Source: Bacteroidia bacterium (GTDB lineage: Bacteria > Bacteroidota > Bacteroidia > J057). From it: a stretch of DNA of 64,000 nt. Under the pieces are notes generated by a model. It ran no database searches, was not told the DNA's origin, and worked only from the letters and a program-made list of their open reading frames with translations. The DNA lies in assembly GCA_022760475.1 (NCBI GenBank), contig JALEFZ010000070.1, positions 1 to 64,000 of the forward strand. Direction: 5' to 3'. Shown here piece by piece: positions 44,268 to 53,878 of the stretch (within the stretch, counting starts at the first letter, position 1; each line of letters starts with the position of its first letter). Both the position numbers and the translations under genes were made by a program.

Positions 44268-46495
44268 GCCCTTTCTTTTGGATACTCGATCCTTCCGTGG
44301 TAAATGCTTAGCAACTGCTTTTTTATTACAGACCTGATGATTGAGATATCCTTGAAAGTCAGGTTCGATTCTTCCAATTGATGGTCCCTTATCTTGTGAT
44401 TGAGGATAGAATCCACCAATTCCTTGAGTTTTTCGGGTGTTGGATTCTTCAAGGAGCGGGAAGCCGCCTCAATTGAATCAGAGATCATCAGGACTGCTGT
44501 TTCCTTGGAATTTGGTAAGGGACCTGGATACCTGAAAAGTTCTTCAGCTTCGGGGGCTTCACACTGATTTTCTGCCAGGTACTGGCGATAGAAATACTCC
44601 ACACGGGTAGTCCCGTGGTGCATCCTTATAAAATCAATGATCTCATTTGGCAAGTGGTACTTCTGAGCCATTTCAGCTCCGGCTTTTACGTGGCCTATGA
44701 TTATTTCTGCACTTTCTTCACAGTTGATCTTGGAATGCGGATTATCTTCCTTGTCTTCCTCCGACATATTTTCAATGAAATATGAAGGATGTGCCATTTT
44801 ACCAATGTCATGATAGAGCGCTCCAACATGCGTTAACAAGGCATTTCCACCAATTTCCTTGATCGTAGCTTCCGCAATATTAGCAACCTGTAAGCTGTGC
44901 TGAAAAGTACCTGGAGCTTTTCGCGACAATTCCTGTAACAATGGGTAATTGGTATCCAGGAGTTCAAGATATGTCAGGTCTGAAGTTACTCCGAAAATTC
45001 TCTCCATCAGATAGATGAGGTTATAGGTAATGACCGTCAAAACTACATTTATGCCAAATATTAGGAGTGTTCGATAATTAATTTCTATAAATGAGCCTTT
45101 ACTAAGGAGGTTAAATGCCACATAGGCTAGGCTGTATGCAAGGAAGATGTAGCCAAGGGTAATAAAGAATGTATCTCTTTTTCGCAGTTTTCGGAGGCTG
45201 TAGACCGCAACTGAGCCGGCAATGATCTGGACGAAAGCAAACTCCAAACCCTGCTGAACCAGGACAGAGCCGTAGAGGGCCACGAGGATATTGGCCTGAA
45301 TTGCCAGCCTGTAATCGAAGAAGCTGCTTATGAAAATTGGGACGATACAAGCTGGAGCGAGATAAATATAGGATAGGTTGATCGCTGGGCTGGTATCGCC
45401 AAGCTTTTCTGCCAAGACTGTTAATTTGGTTGAGACCACCATGGCTCCCGTTGCGAGCAAAAAGGTAAACAACAAGAGCGCTAGCTTTTTGTAATCAAAG
45501 TATAGCCTGGGCTTATTGAACCAAAGGTACACAAGGATCAGCCCTGTAATCATCAGAATAATCAGGAACTGGCTGAAGAAAGTCATGAAAAAGTTTTCAT
45601 TACCATTCTGTTTTTTCAGTTCATTGATCAGGGATTCAATCTTGGCGGCATCCTCTTCCGTCACGTAGGTTCCCTTTTCTATGATTGGGCTTCCAGCTTT
45701 GATTTTTGCCTGCACAGGTGAAGCCAGGGCTCGTTTTCTATCTCTGGCAAGCTCTGTTTCCTGAGGATCAAATTTGATATTGGGCCTTGCGCTGGAAAGA
45801 AGAATCTCCAATAGAAAATTTTTCAATTCGGGATTAATTGCTGCTGACCTTTGAACGATAAACTCCTCAAGTTCAGCTTCAGATGAGATCAGGTTCTTTA
45901 CAGGGGTATATTTTTCTCCACCGGTTTTGTACCTCAAGGAAATCATCAATAAGGACGAATCGTTGGGCTGATCAAGATCTACAAAGCCTTTCCGGTATAT
46001 ATCAGAGGAGATTTTATTTATCCTGCTTTTAAGTATTTGAAAATCTACCTCTCTCAACTGGTCAATTTGAATAGACTTTAGATTTAGTTGCCTAAAAGCC
46101 TGAGCTACAGAGGTTATAACAGCTGAATCTTTTTGAGAAATGGCCCTTTGGTAGGCTTTTACAGCTGTCTCTATTTCTGAAATGAAGGTAGAATTCTGCC
46201 CTTTAACCTTCCTTACGATGCTGGTATCCAGTTTGTAAATATCAAGTACCTGGGCTGCAAATCGATTCTGCTCAATTTCCAGGCTATCGCTTGACTTCAA
46301 GATGGCAAAATCAAAAGGAGCCCGCAGTGAGCTTGCCTCCCACTTCTTTCCTACCTCATACTGATAGTCCAACCTGAATGCCCGAGGCATCATTAAGGTC
46401 ATCAGTATCAAGTAGGATATGATTATTCCATACCTGTACAGGTATGACCTCTCTCTCAATTTCCTGCGGAAAAATATGGCAACTGAATTTCGCAT
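44264..46495 (-). CDS. 7TM-HD phosphodiesterase, PgpH type (c-di-AMP)
   Basis: A 743-residue membrane protein. It has an N-terminal helix (about 20-38), a large extracytoplasmic 7TMR-HDED domain (about 40-285), about seven transmembrane helices (290-490), and a cytoplasmic HD domain (505-720) with the metal motif HVGALYHDIGKM and later HHGTTRVEYF. This is the layout of PgpH, which hydrolyses cyclic di-AMP and so sets osmotic and wall stress responses. The His-Asp pair and downstream His ligands appear intact. The gene is monocistronic as far as visible. Confidence 0.93.
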   Translation of the reverse strand: MRNSVAIFFRRKLRERSYLYRYGIIISYLILMTLMMPRAFRLDYQYEVGKKWEASSLRAPFDFAILKSSDSLEIEQNRFAAQVLDIYKLDTSIVRKVKGQNSTFISEIETAVKAYQRAISQKDSAVITSVAQAFRQLNLKSIQIDQLREVDFQILKSRINKISSDIYRKGFVDLDQPNDSSLLMISLRYKTGGEKYTPVKNLISSEAELEEFIVQRSAAINPELKNFLLEILLSSARPNIKFDPQETELARDRKRALASPVQAKIKAGSPIIEKGTYVTEEDAAKIESLINELKKQNGNENFFMTFFSQFLIILMITGLILVYLWFNKPRLYFDYKKLALLLFTFLLATGAMVVSTKLTVLAEKLGDTSPAINLSYIYLAPACIVPIFISSFFDYRLAIQANILVALYGSVLVQQGLEFAFVQIIAGSVAVYSLRKLRKRDTFFITLGYIFLAYSLAYVAFNLLSKGSFIEINYRTLLIFGINVVLTVITYNLIYLMERIFGVTSDLTYLELLDTNYPLLQELSRKAPGTFQHSLQVANIAEATIKEIGGNALLTHVGALYHDIGKMAHPSYFIENMSEEDKEDNPHSKINCEESAEIIIGHVKAGAEMAQKYHLPNEIIDFIRMHHGTTRVEYFYRQYLAENQCEAPEAEELFRYPGPLPNSKETAVLMISDSIEAASRSLKNPTPEKLKELVDSILNHKIRDHQLEESNLTFKDISIIRSVIKKQLLSIYHGRIEYPKERA

Positions 46496-46655
46496 TCCTT
46501 TTTACTCCTATTCTCTTCGCCTCAAAATTACAATTACTTCTGCTAATGTATATAAAAAGAAGGAGTCTTTGTAAGTAAGTCTGAAGGGCTTGTGTCAAAA
46601 TTCACTAAACATACTTGTCAATAAATAAATATGTGTGTATGATACGAGTTAAAAA

Positions 46656-46686
46656 TTTGTATGTAAAAAAATTAACCATAAATTGT
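46656..46686 (+). promoter_or_regulatory. Candidate Bacteroidota-type promoter
   Basis: TTTG (46656-46659) and TAAATTGT (46679-46686) are separated by 19 bases and resemble the TTTG and TAnnTTTG elements used by the Bacteroidota primary sigma factor; two positions of the downstream box differ. It lies 60 bases before the AraC-type gene. Confidence 0.35.
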
Positions 46687-46745
46687 TTCTATAAACAAGC
46701 TCAGTATATGTGAATTTATTTTTTAACCTAACAAATACCACCACC

Positions 46746-47216
46746 ATGAGATTTTCTAGCCAATCGGAAAATTGTGACAAACTTTTGCACCAAATTCCTC
46801 CTCGAAAAATGAAGTATCAGACAAGCCGACTTAGTATCATGAAGGCTCTTGAGCTTTTTGAGGAGCTTGAGACATGGATGAACTCCCAAAAGGCTTATTT
46901 GGACAACCAACTGGGACTGAAAGATCTTGCGAGAGAAATTTGTTCAAATACAAGTTATACTTCTCAGGTCATCAACGAGGTTACCGGTAAAAATGTATCT
47001 CAATACATTAATTCATTTAGAATCAAAGAATTTGTGAGGGTAATTAGAAATGATGGGGGATCTTGTCTAAATATTGCGGTCATAGCTGGCCATTGTGGCT
47101 TCGGATCAGTTTCTACCTTTTCAAGGTCTTTCAAAAGAGAAATGGGGTGCAATCCTTCTGAATTTCTCAGAAGTGTCAGGCAATCCAGGGCAGAATTGTA
47201 TTGTGCCAAGTTTTAG
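46746..47216 (+). CDS. AraC-family regulator, short form
   Basis: A 156-residue protein. The ATG at 46746 is chosen over a GTG twelve codons upstream. The C-terminal about 100 residues are an AraC/XylS-type double helix-turn-helix: LGLKDLAREICSNTSYTSQVINE, then the second motif IAVIAGHCGFGSVSTFSRSFKREMG with CNPSEFLR. The N terminus is only about 55 residues and has no membrane helix or ligand-binding cupin, so it is DNA-binding without an obvious sensor part. It may be a remnant or partner of a larger sensor. Confidence 0.85.
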   Translation: MRFSSQSENCDKLLHQIPPRKMKYQTSRLSIMKALELFEELETWMNSQKAYLDNQLGLKDLAREICSNTSYTSQVINEVTGKNVSQYINSFRIKEFVRVIRNDGGSCLNIAVIAGHCGFGSVSTFSRSFKREMGCNPSEFLRSVRQSRAELYCAKF

Positions 47217-47352
47217 AAAAGGCTCTTTGCCTATCCTGATTTTTACTATTCCTTCATCTTATATTAGAAATTTAGCTGATATTGCATGGTAGACAAAGCT
47301 GTTTTTTTAGCTTTGTGACATTAATTGCTTTCAATACTAAATACTAACCGCA

Positions 47353-48555
47353 ATGATCAAGGAGCAGAAAAACCAAGGAGTGGCTCATGCTTACGAGGCG
47401 CCGGACTATTATGGGGTAGACGACTTGTTGACCGATGAGCATAAAGTAATTCGTTCCAGTGTTCGAAACTGGCTCAACCTTCACATCAGCCCTTACATTA
47501 ATGAGTGGGCACAAAACAACCACTGTCCCAAAGACCTTGTTGGGGGGATGGGAGAAATGGGACTTTTCGGTCCTTCTTTGCCTGAAAAGTATGGATGTCC
47601 AGGCCTGGATGAAATTGCCTATGGGGTAATCATGCAGGAAATTGAAAGGGTTGATTCGGGTATTCGCTCGATGTGTAGTGTTCAGGGCAGCCTTGTAATG
47701 TACCCCATCTATAAGTATGGTTCTGAAGAACAAAAGCACAAATACCTCCCCAAATTAGCCAGTGGAGAAATGATGGGATGTTTTGGGTTGACAGAGCCAG
47801 ATCATGGTTCCAATCCTGGTGGCATGACTACTCATTTTAAGGATATGGGAGATCATTACTTACTCAATGGGGCAAAAACGTGGATCTCAAATTCACCCTT
47901 TGCCGATATTGCTGTCGTGTGGGGTAAGAATGACAATGGAAGGATTCAGGCTTTGATCGTGGAAAGGGGAATGGAAGGATTCACCACTCCTAAAATCGAG
48001 AATAAATGGTCTCTTCGGGCTTCGGATACAGGAGAGTTAGTTTTTGATAATGTTCGAGTCCCAAAGGAAAACCTTTTGCCGGGGGTAGAAGGACTTCGTG
48101 GGCCATTGGGTTGCCTGGATAAGGCAAGGTATGGCATTGCTTGGGGTGCTACCGGAGCAGCTATGGATTGTTACTATACTGCCTTGAAGTATTCTCTTGA
48201 GAGAGAGCAGTTTGGAAAACCGATCGGGGGATTTCAGCTTCAGCAAAAGAAACTGGCTGAAATGCTTACCGAAATCACTAAGATGCAATTGCTAAACTGG
48301 AGACTGGGGGCATTGCTGAATGAAGGAAAGGCTACCACGGCTCAGATATCCATGGCTAAGAGAAACAATGTAGATTCTGCATTGAAGATCGCCAGGGAGG
48401 CACGTCAAATCCTTGGAGGAATGGGCATTACAGGTGATTATCCAATAATGCGACACATGATGAATCTTGAGTCAGTAGTTACCTATGAAGGGACCCATGA
48501 TATTCATTTACTAATTACAGGCTACGACATTACAAAACTTTCTGCCTTCAGATAA
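47353..48555 (+). CDS. Glutaryl-CoA dehydrogenase-like acyl-CoA dehydrogenase
   Basis: A 400-residue flavoprotein. N-terminal helical domain (1-130), middle beta domain with CFGLTEPDHGSNPGGM and WISNSPFADI, and C-terminal helices with the catalytic Glu379 in YEGTHDIHLLITG. That motif, and the sequence SGIRSMCSVQGSLVMYPI, match glutaryl-CoA dehydrogenases (oxidation and decarboxylation in Lys/Trp breakdown) rather than straight-chain dehydrogenases. A perfect 8-bp hairpin (47293-47300 with 47309-47316) precedes it. It ends at a strong terminator. Confidence 0.93.
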   Translation: MIKEQKNQGVAHAYEAPDYYGVDDLLTDEHKVIRSSVRNWLNLHISPYINEWAQNNHCPKDLVGGMGEMGLFGPSLPEKYGCPGLDEIAYGVIMQEIERVDSGIRSMCSVQGSLVMYPIYKYGSEEQKHKYLPKLASGEMMGCFGLTEPDHGSNPGGMTTHFKDMGDHYLLNGAKTWISNSPFADIAVVWGKNDNGRIQALIVERGMEGFTTPKIENKWSLRASDTGELVFDNVRVPKENLLPGVEGLRGPLGCLDKARYGIAWGATGAAMDCYYTALKYSLEREQFGKPIGGFQLQQKKLAEMLTEITKMQLLNWRLGALLNEGKATTAQISMAKRNNVDSALKIAREARQILGGMGITGDYPIMRHMMNLESVVTYEGTHDIHLLITGYDITKLSAFR

Positions 48556-48560
48556 AAATT

Positions 48561-48590
48561 AGGGGCGAGATAATTCTCGCCCCTTTTTTA
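48561..48590 (+). terminator. Strong intrinsic terminator
   Basis: A perfect 10-bp stem, AGGGGCGAGA (48561-48570) with TCTCGCCCCT (48575-48584), loop TAAT, then TTTTT. Ends the dehydrogenase gene. Confidence 0.93.
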
Positions 48591-48632
48591 ACAAAATTAT
48601 TAAAGACGGGTTTTTACCTAAAAATTCCTTTC

Positions 48633-49004
48633 ATGGGCCATCACCATCACCACGATCACGAGGATCAACTACCTAAACTACCCAAATTTGCAGGTCAGAT
48701 TCTTTTTATCGCTATTGTTGCACTCCTTGCCAGTGTATCCCTCTTTGTGTATAAGAAGCTGATTCCTATGGCATCTATTGTAAATCAGCAAGAGGACGTG
48801 AGAAAGCTAAGGAACACTTGCAAAAAAGACCACAAAGCCTCTAAAGAAGAAGGAAAGGTGAATTGGGATCAGGCTATGTGTAACTGCATCGGTCGAGAAA
48901 TGGCTCATAATTTTGACCAGGATGTCAAATCATGGATAAAGACTACCTCCAGGGAAGAGCGCATGGCAGACTACTTTAAGTCTATTCAAGCCTGTCAGGA
49001 ATAA
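48633..49004 (+). CDS. Small membrane protein with His-rich N terminus
   Basis: A 123-residue protein beginning MGHHHHHDHEDQ, a natural His/Asp cluster, then one transmembrane helix (about 23-45) and a periplasmic C-terminal domain of about 75 residues with four Cys (NTCKKDH, AMCNCIG, QACQE). A His cluster at the cytoplasmic side could bind Zn, Ni or Cu. No family recognised. It is convergent with a heavy-metal-associated-domain lipoprotein gene, which fits a metal link but does not prove it. Confidence 0.78.
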   Translation: MGHHHHHDHEDQLPKLPKFAGQILFIAIVALLASVSLFVYKKLIPMASIVNQQEDVRKLRNTCKKDHKASKEEGKVNWDQAMCNCIGREMAHNFDQDVKSWIKTTSREERMADYFKSIQACQE

Positions 49005-49035
49005 GGGTATTGTCAAGTGCAATTATGGGAGATGC

Positions 49036-49404
49036 TTAATGACCATGAATGCCCTTAGGAATCAAGCTCCTTTCAATTACTTTCGTACAACATTCAGGGA
49101 GTGCCTTGGCTGCCTCAACATCTGCGTCGAAGTAAGTAGTATTAAACCCTTTTTTTGCAACTAATTGTTGGAGCTTGCTTTCATTGGTTTTTGTGGTGTC
49201 AAAGACTATCGTTGTAAGACTGGTTTCAAAGTCCCAACTTACGGAATCAACCCCCTTGGTTTTTTTTAGCGCTTCTTCTATGATTGCCTGACACTCTTCA
49301 CAACCTCCTTGGGTGAAGAACTTGGTTTTTATCCTATGATCAGTACAGGAACTGAAAAGGAACAATCCTATCAATAAAAAAAGACTAATGCGAGTCAGCT
49401 TCAT
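49036..49404 (-). CDS. Lipoprotein with heavy-metal-associated-like domain
   Basis: A 122-residue lipoprotein: leader ends FSSC (about residue 20). Residues 30-95 have a heavy-metal-associated fold pattern with GGCEECQAIIEEALKKTKGVDSVSWDFE; the CxxC (CEEC) replaces the usual MxCxxC, and the second strand TTIVFDTTK and helix LQQLVAKKGF follow. A second Cys pair, PECCTK, lies near the C terminus. It may bind Cu or Hg in the periplasm. Its start overlaps the DUF2231 gene by 20 bases. Confidence 0.82.
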   Translation of the reverse strand: MKLTRISLFLLIGLFLFSSCTDHRIKTKFFTQGGCEECQAIIEEALKKTKGVDSVSWDFETSLTTIVFDTTKTNESKLQQLVAKKGFNTTYFDADVEAAKALPECCTKVIERSLIPKGIHGH

Positions 49405-49873
49405 TTTTATTATTTTCTAGACTTCTTTCTTGTTTCAGGCTTTCCTCCATGGGTTCCACCCCAGCTCCTTTTTCATAAACCATTTCACCTCCCAAGTGGG
49501 ACATATAACCTAAGGTAATGATTGTTCCCCAAAATAAAATCAGAAACGCAGCCATTTCAACGCCTCGGATACGTTTTTGGCGAATGAACATCCAAATGGC
49601 AAACATAGCGAATAGCCAGGTAACTAGGTAAGCGATTCGTTCGTGGAGGATCAAAAGGTCATGGATATCTTGTGTATGTATTACCTCAGCATCAGCACTT
49701 CTGCCTGATAAGATGCTTAGTATGCTGCCAAGGAGACCTCCCAGATGAAGAAAAAATCCCATCCTCAAGAAGAATTCCCTTTCCCTAAACAATGCAACAG
49801 TATAAAAAATGCCTGCAACTATGCTCAAGGCTATCGGGAAGTGAACAAATTGAGGATGGGAAAAAAAGTTCAT
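49385..49873 (-). CDS. DUF2231 membrane protein
   Basis: A 162-residue protein with four transmembrane helices (about 9-27, 39-57, 75-95, 105-127) and DUF2231 marks: HPQFVHFPIALS at the start, LHERIAY in the middle, and SHLGGEMVYEKGAGVEP after the last helix. The His residues could bind heme or metal. The end of the gene overlaps the lipoprotein with metal-binding-like domain, and it starts 13 bases after the DUF5606 gene, so the three genes form an operon. Confidence 0.88.
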   Translation of the reverse strand: MNFFSHPQFVHFPIALSIVAGIFYTVALFREREFFLRMGFFLHLGGLLGSILSILSGRSADAEVIHTQDIHDLLILHERIAYLVTWLFAMFAIWMFIRQKRIRGVEMAAFLILFWGTIITLGYMSHLGGEMVYEKGAGVEPMEESLKQERSLENNKNEADSH

Positions 49874-49886
49874 GGCTTACAAGTTC

Positions 49887-50333
49887 TTATTCTTCAGTAG
49901 CGGGAGCTTCTTCCTCCTTACCTTCTTCTTCCTTATTTTCTTCTTCCACCACGTATTCCAGTTCGTATCCTGACATGATTTCATACCAACTGATGAGTTT
50001 TTTGACATTGGATGGGTATACACGCTCATCATCGAGGTCAGGAAGAACTTCTCTAAGGAAATCCATCAATTCATCCTTTTTGCTTTTTTTGGTAACAGGC
50101 AATTCTTTGCCATACTTTTCCTGGATGGATTTTAGGATATTCACCAGGGGTTCACTGTCGGACTTTGTATATATGGATACATCCACCAGTTTGGAGACTA
50201 CCATGTTGCCCTTGATTAACTGGCGTTTCTTTTTATCGTCCAATGATTCTACCACGATGGCTCTGTCATCTGCCTTGATTACTTGATACAATCCTGGAGC
50301 ACCGGTAACGGCTACAATATCCTTGAATTTCAT
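49887..50333 (-). CDS. DUF5606 family protein
   Basis: A 148-residue soluble protein, common in Bacteroidota. It starts MKFKDIVAVTGAPGLYQVIKADDRAIVVESLDDKKK, followed by an alpha-helical middle (ILKSIQEKYGKELPV, ELMDFLREVLPDLDDERVY) and a Glu-rich tail (about 130-148). Function is unknown. First gene of the DUF5606-DUF2231-lipoprotein operon and divergent from lon. Confidence 0.85.
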   Translation of the reverse strand: MKFKDIVAVTGAPGLYQVIKADDRAIVVESLDDKKKRQLIKGNMVVSKLVDVSIYTKSDSEPLVNILKSIQEKYGKELPVTKKSKKDELMDFLREVLPDLDDERVYPSNVKKLISWYEIMSGYELEYVVEEENKEEEGKEEEAPATEE

Positions 50334-50571
50334 ATGTAAATACTGAGAGTTGTTGGAAAGGTGTTGCTATAAATTAGCGTTTAAGTAAGGTGCAAACTTA
50401 GCAGTTTTTAGATAGTTTTCCACAAAGTGTCATTTTTTTCGCTTCTGATAGCAATTTACCATTGGATGAAGGGCATGACATTTGACTTGTTATATAAATA
50501 ACTTTAATTGCCAATTGTCAGGTTGTCTTTATGGCAAAATGGCAGACATACTTACATTTTTTCATACTTAT

Positions 50572-53067
50572 ATGCCATTATTTCATTTCGAAGCAGAGGA
50601 ATTTTTAGATGATGATTTTCCTATGATGACTTCTTTAGAAGAAGATTATTGGGAAGATGATGAAATTCCTGAAGAAGTTGGCGTTCTCACACTAAAGAAT
50701 ACTGTTCTTTTTCCCGGGGTTGTCATTCCTATTACTGTAGGAAGGGACAAATCCATCCAGTTGGTCAGAGAGGCATACAACACAAAAGATCGACTTTTGG
50801 CTGTTGTATCCCAAAAAAATATTGAGATTGAAGATCCAAGGCAGGAAGATCTTTTCACCACCGGGACACTTGCCAAGATCCTTCGGATGATAAAGATGCC
50901 AGACGGATCGGTTACTATTGTCATTCAAGGAAGAAAAAAAATCAGAATAAGGCAGTTTACTGCTGTGGAGCCATTCTTTAAAGCAACCATATACGGCGTA
51001 GAGGAAATCGCTCCTTCTGTCGAAGAGATCAAAGCTTTGATGAATAGCCTTAAGGAAGAAGCCAATAGAATCATTGACCTCTCCCCCAATCTGCCTACAG
51101 AGGCCAAAATCGCACTGGAAAATATTAGCAGCCTTAGCTTTCTTACGCATTTTATTGCTTCTAACCTTAGTCTTGAGGTAGATGAGAAGCAGGAAGTCCT
51201 TGAGTTGGATTATTTGCTCGATAAGGCAGAGAGGGTGCTGGGATATTTGACCAATGAGCTTCAGGTTCTTGAGTTAACTGAGGAAATCCAGTCAAAGGTT
51301 AAACTTGACCTCGATAAGCAGCAGAGAGAATATATCCTTCGCCAGCAAATCAGAACCATTCAGGATGAACTGGGGGATCAGGGATTTGAGTCAGATATAG
51401 ACGAACTGAAGGCAAGGGCAGATGAGAAGGAATGGCCTGATGAGGTTCAAAAAGTATTTGATAAAGAAATTAACAGGCTTTCTAGGCTATCGCCTGCCAT
51501 GCCCGATTATGCAGTTGTGATCAATTATATCGAATGGCTTTTAGACCTTCCTTGGCAAAAATATAACGATGAGAACTTTGAGTTTTCTGAGGTTCAAAAA
51601 ATCCTGGACGATGATCACTTTGGTCTTGAGAAGGTGAAAGCCCGAATCCTGGAACATTTGGCCGTTCTTAAGCTAAAAGAAGATAAAAAAGCCCCAATCA
51701 TCTGTTTTTATGGCCCTCCAGGAGTTGGTAAAACTTCTTTAGGCAAATCGATTGCCAGGGCGATGAAGAAGGAATTCATCAGAATTTCATTGGGAGGAGC
51801 TAAGGACGAAGCAGAGATCAGAGGTCACCGAAGGACATATATCGGCGCACTGCCAGGCAGGATTGTCCAAGGCCTCAAAAAGGCCAGTACCAGCAATCCT
51901 GTTATTATGCTGGATGAAATTGACAAGGTCGGAAATGACTTTCGTGGAGATCCTTCCTCAGCCTTGCTGGAAGTACTCGATCCAGAACAAAATAATACAT
52001 TTAGGGACAACTACCTTGAAGTGGAGTATGACCTTTCCAAGGTAATGTTCATCTGTACAGCCAACTCCCTCAATACCATCCACCCTGCCTTGCGAGACAG
52101 GATGGAGATCATCGAAATAAATGGATATTCTCAGGAAGAGAAGCAGGAAATAGCCAAAAGGCATTTGATCCCAAGATTGAGAAAAGAACATGGATTAAAG
52201 GCTGTTAACCTGAACATCAGTGCGAAGGCACTGCGTCAGGTCATTGAAAATTATACCCGTGAATCTGGAGTCAGATCCCTTGCTCAACAAGTGTCAACCA
52301 TTTGCAGGGTCGCCGCCAAAATGATCGTCATGGATGGGAAAGAGAAGATCAGGGTCAGTGAGAAAAACCTCAATGATTTTCTCGGAGTTAAGAAATTTGA
52401 AAATGAAGCCTATCAAAAACAGTTGAATCCAGGCGTAGCAGTGGGCTTGGCCTGGACAGCGGTAGGAGGGGAGATCCTATTCATCGAATCAACTATGTTT
52501 CCTGGATCGGGCAGGTTGAACCTTACAGGGCAACTGGGTGATGTGATGAAGGAGTCTGCCACTCTTGCTTTCACATTTTTGAAGGCCCATGCCGAAAAAT
52601 GGGGGATTCCAAGGGAGGCATTCAAAAATTGGGACGTCCACCTTCACGTTCCCGCTGGAGCTATTCCTAAAGATGGTCCCTCTGCCGGGATTACCATGCT
52701 GACTTGCCTGGCTTCGTTATTTACCCAGCGACTTGTAAAGCCATCAATGGCGATGACAGGAGAAATCACCCTGAGAGGTAAGGTGCTTCCCGTAGGAGGG
52801 ATCAAGGAAAAAGTATTGGCGGCCAAAAGAGCCGGGATTGATACCCTGATTCTTTGTAAGGATAATCAAAAAGATGTAAGTGAGATCAAAGAAGACTATT
52901 TGAAGGGCTTGCACATTCACTTTGTAGAAAGGATGGAGGAAGTATTGGGCTTGACTTTGGACAAACGAGTAGACAAGCCCATCAATTTGGCTCCCGGTAA
53001 AAAGGAAGATCCTTCTGCTATGTTGACTCAACTCGAACAGATAAAAAACATAGTTGGAAGGGCTTGA
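50572..53067 (+). CDS. lon: Lon protease
   Basis: The ATP-dependent protease for damaged and regulatory proteins. Starts at 50572 ([15 protein letters not shown]) or 50539; the first is preferred because the extra residues are hydrophobic and unlike Lon N termini. It is 831 residues. The N domain begins [14 protein letters not shown]. Walker A GPPGVGKT is at 381-388. The catalytic pair is Ser704 (DGPSAGI) and Lys747 ([11 protein letters not shown]), matching the usual 43-residue spacing. The acidic N terminus is typical of the phylum. Nothing odd in the enzyme. Confidence 0.96.
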   Translation: MPLFHFEAEEFLDDDFPMMTSLEEDYWEDDEIPEEVGVLTLKNTVLFPGVVIPITVGRDKSIQLVREAYNTKDRLLAVVSQKNIEIEDPRQEDLFTTGTLAKILRMIKMPDGSVTIVIQGRKKIRIRQFTAVEPFFKATIYGVEEIAPSVEEIKALMNSLKEEANRIIDLSPNLPTEAKIALENISSLSFLTHFIASNLSLEVDEKQEVLELDYLLDKAERVLGYLTNELQVLELTEEIQSKVKLDLDKQQREYILRQQIRTIQDELGDQGFESDIDELKARADEKEWPDEVQKVFDKEINRLSRLSPAMPDYAVVINYIEWLLDLPWQKYNDENFEFSEVQKILDDDHFGLEKVKARILEHLAVLKLKEDKKAPIICFYGPPGVGKTSLGKSIARAMKKEFIRISLGGAKDEAEIRGHRRTYIGALPGRIVQGLKKASTSNPVIMLDEIDKVGNDFRGDPSSALLEVLDPEQNNTFRDNYLEVEYDLSKVMFICTANSLNTIHPALRDRMEIIEINGYSQEEKQEIAKRHLIPRLRKEHGLKAVNLNISAKALRQVIENYTRESGVRSLAQQVSTICRVAAKMIVMDGKEKIRVSEKNLNDFLGVKKFENEAYQKQLNPGVAVGLAWTAVGGEILFIESTMFPGSGRLNLTGQLGDVMKESATLAFTFLKAHAEKWGIPREAFKNWDVHLHVPAGAIPKDGPSAGITMLTCLASLFTQRLVKPSMAMTGEITLRGKVLPVGGIKEKVLAAKRAGIDTLILCKDNQKDVSEIKEDYLKGLHIHFVERMEEVLGLTLDKRVDKPINLAPGKKEDPSAMLTQLEQIKNIVGRA

Positions 53068-53107
53068 GATCATTTGAAATCCCATTCATTAGCCAAAAAT
53101 ATCTGAG

Positions 53108-53803
53108 ATGAATAAAAATGTATTGATCACCGGTGCATCAGGAAATATGGGGCTTGCCATGGTGAAAAAGTTCCTCGAAGAGGGATATCATGTGGTAGGA
53201 ACGAAACTCCCTGCGGAGCGAATATCTGATTTTCAAAATCATGAAAATTTTGAATGCCTCGACATTGACCTTTCTGAGGAAAAGGGGGTCGAGCTAGCCA
53301 TAGACCATTGCCACCAATACAAAAGGGATCTTGATGTAGCAATATTTACAGTGGGAGGTTTCGCAATGGGAAGCCTGGAAGAGACAGGCAAAGAAGAACT
53401 GGAGCAGATGATTTCCCTTAATTTTTACATCAGCTATTTTTCTGCCAAGGCTGCCTTTAGACACATGAAAAAGCATGGCAAAGGAGGCCGGATTTTTCTG
53501 GTAGGGGCCAAGCCTGCCTTGAACCCTGCCAGTGGAACAGCGATGGTGGCATATACCCTTTCCAAATCCTTGATTCCGAATTTGGCTGAGATCCTAAATG
53601 AGGAAGGCAAAGCCCATGGCATAGTAAGCTCCGTGATTGTCCCCTCTATCATAGACACTGCCCGCAACAGAGAAGGAATGCCTGATGCAGATTTCTCCAA
53701 GTGGGTCACTCCTGAGCAAATTGCTGAAGCAACCTATTTCTACGCCTCTGAAAAGGGAAGCGCACTGAGGTCGCCAATTTTGAAAATTTATGGGGATAGC
53801 TAG
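53108..53803 (+). CDS. Short-chain dehydrogenase/reductase
   Basis: A 231-residue NAD(P)-binding oxidoreductase. The dinucleotide loop is GASGNMGLAM (about 9-18). The catalytic Tyr and Lys are in YTLSKSL (about 151-157), and the preceding Ser site is in LVGAKPALNPASG. No membrane segment. Substrate unknown. It follows lon by about 40 bases and may be transcribed with it. Confidence 0.9.
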   Translation: MNKNVLITGASGNMGLAMVKKFLEEGYHVVGTKLPAERISDFQNHENFECLDIDLSEEKGVELAIDHCHQYKRDLDVAIFTVGGFAMGSLEETGKEELEQMISLNFYISYFSAKAAFRHMKKHGKGGRIFLVGAKPALNPASGTAMVAYTLSKSLIPNLAEILNEEGKAHGIVSSVIVPSIIDTARNREGMPDADFSKWVTPEQIAEATYFYASEKGSALRSPILKIYGDS

Positions 53804-53878
53804 GCATGTATTCCTTTTGAATCAGGTGCTTGTGTAAATTCTCAATTCTAATGTCTATTTAGCGCTACTACTACACTT

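Noticed and set aside
44365-44385. GGTTCGATTC looks like the T-loop of a tRNA.
   Set aside because: It lies inside the PgpH-type gene in frame, and no acceptor or anticodon stems fit around it.
47293-47316. Perfect 8-bp hairpin before the glutaryl-CoA dehydrogenase gene considered as terminator.
   Set aside because: The T run is in the loop, not after the stem, so it does not qualify as an intrinsic terminator; kept only as a remark.
49792-50286. Plus-strand open frame of 164 codons opposite the DUF5606 gene, rich in Ser.
   Set aside because: Ser-rich low-complexity reading arises from the reverse of Glu/Lys-rich codons.
50481-50506. Possible TTTG / TAACTTTA promoter upstream of lon.
   Set aside because: The spacing is only 14 bases, well below the usual spacing, so it is not supported.
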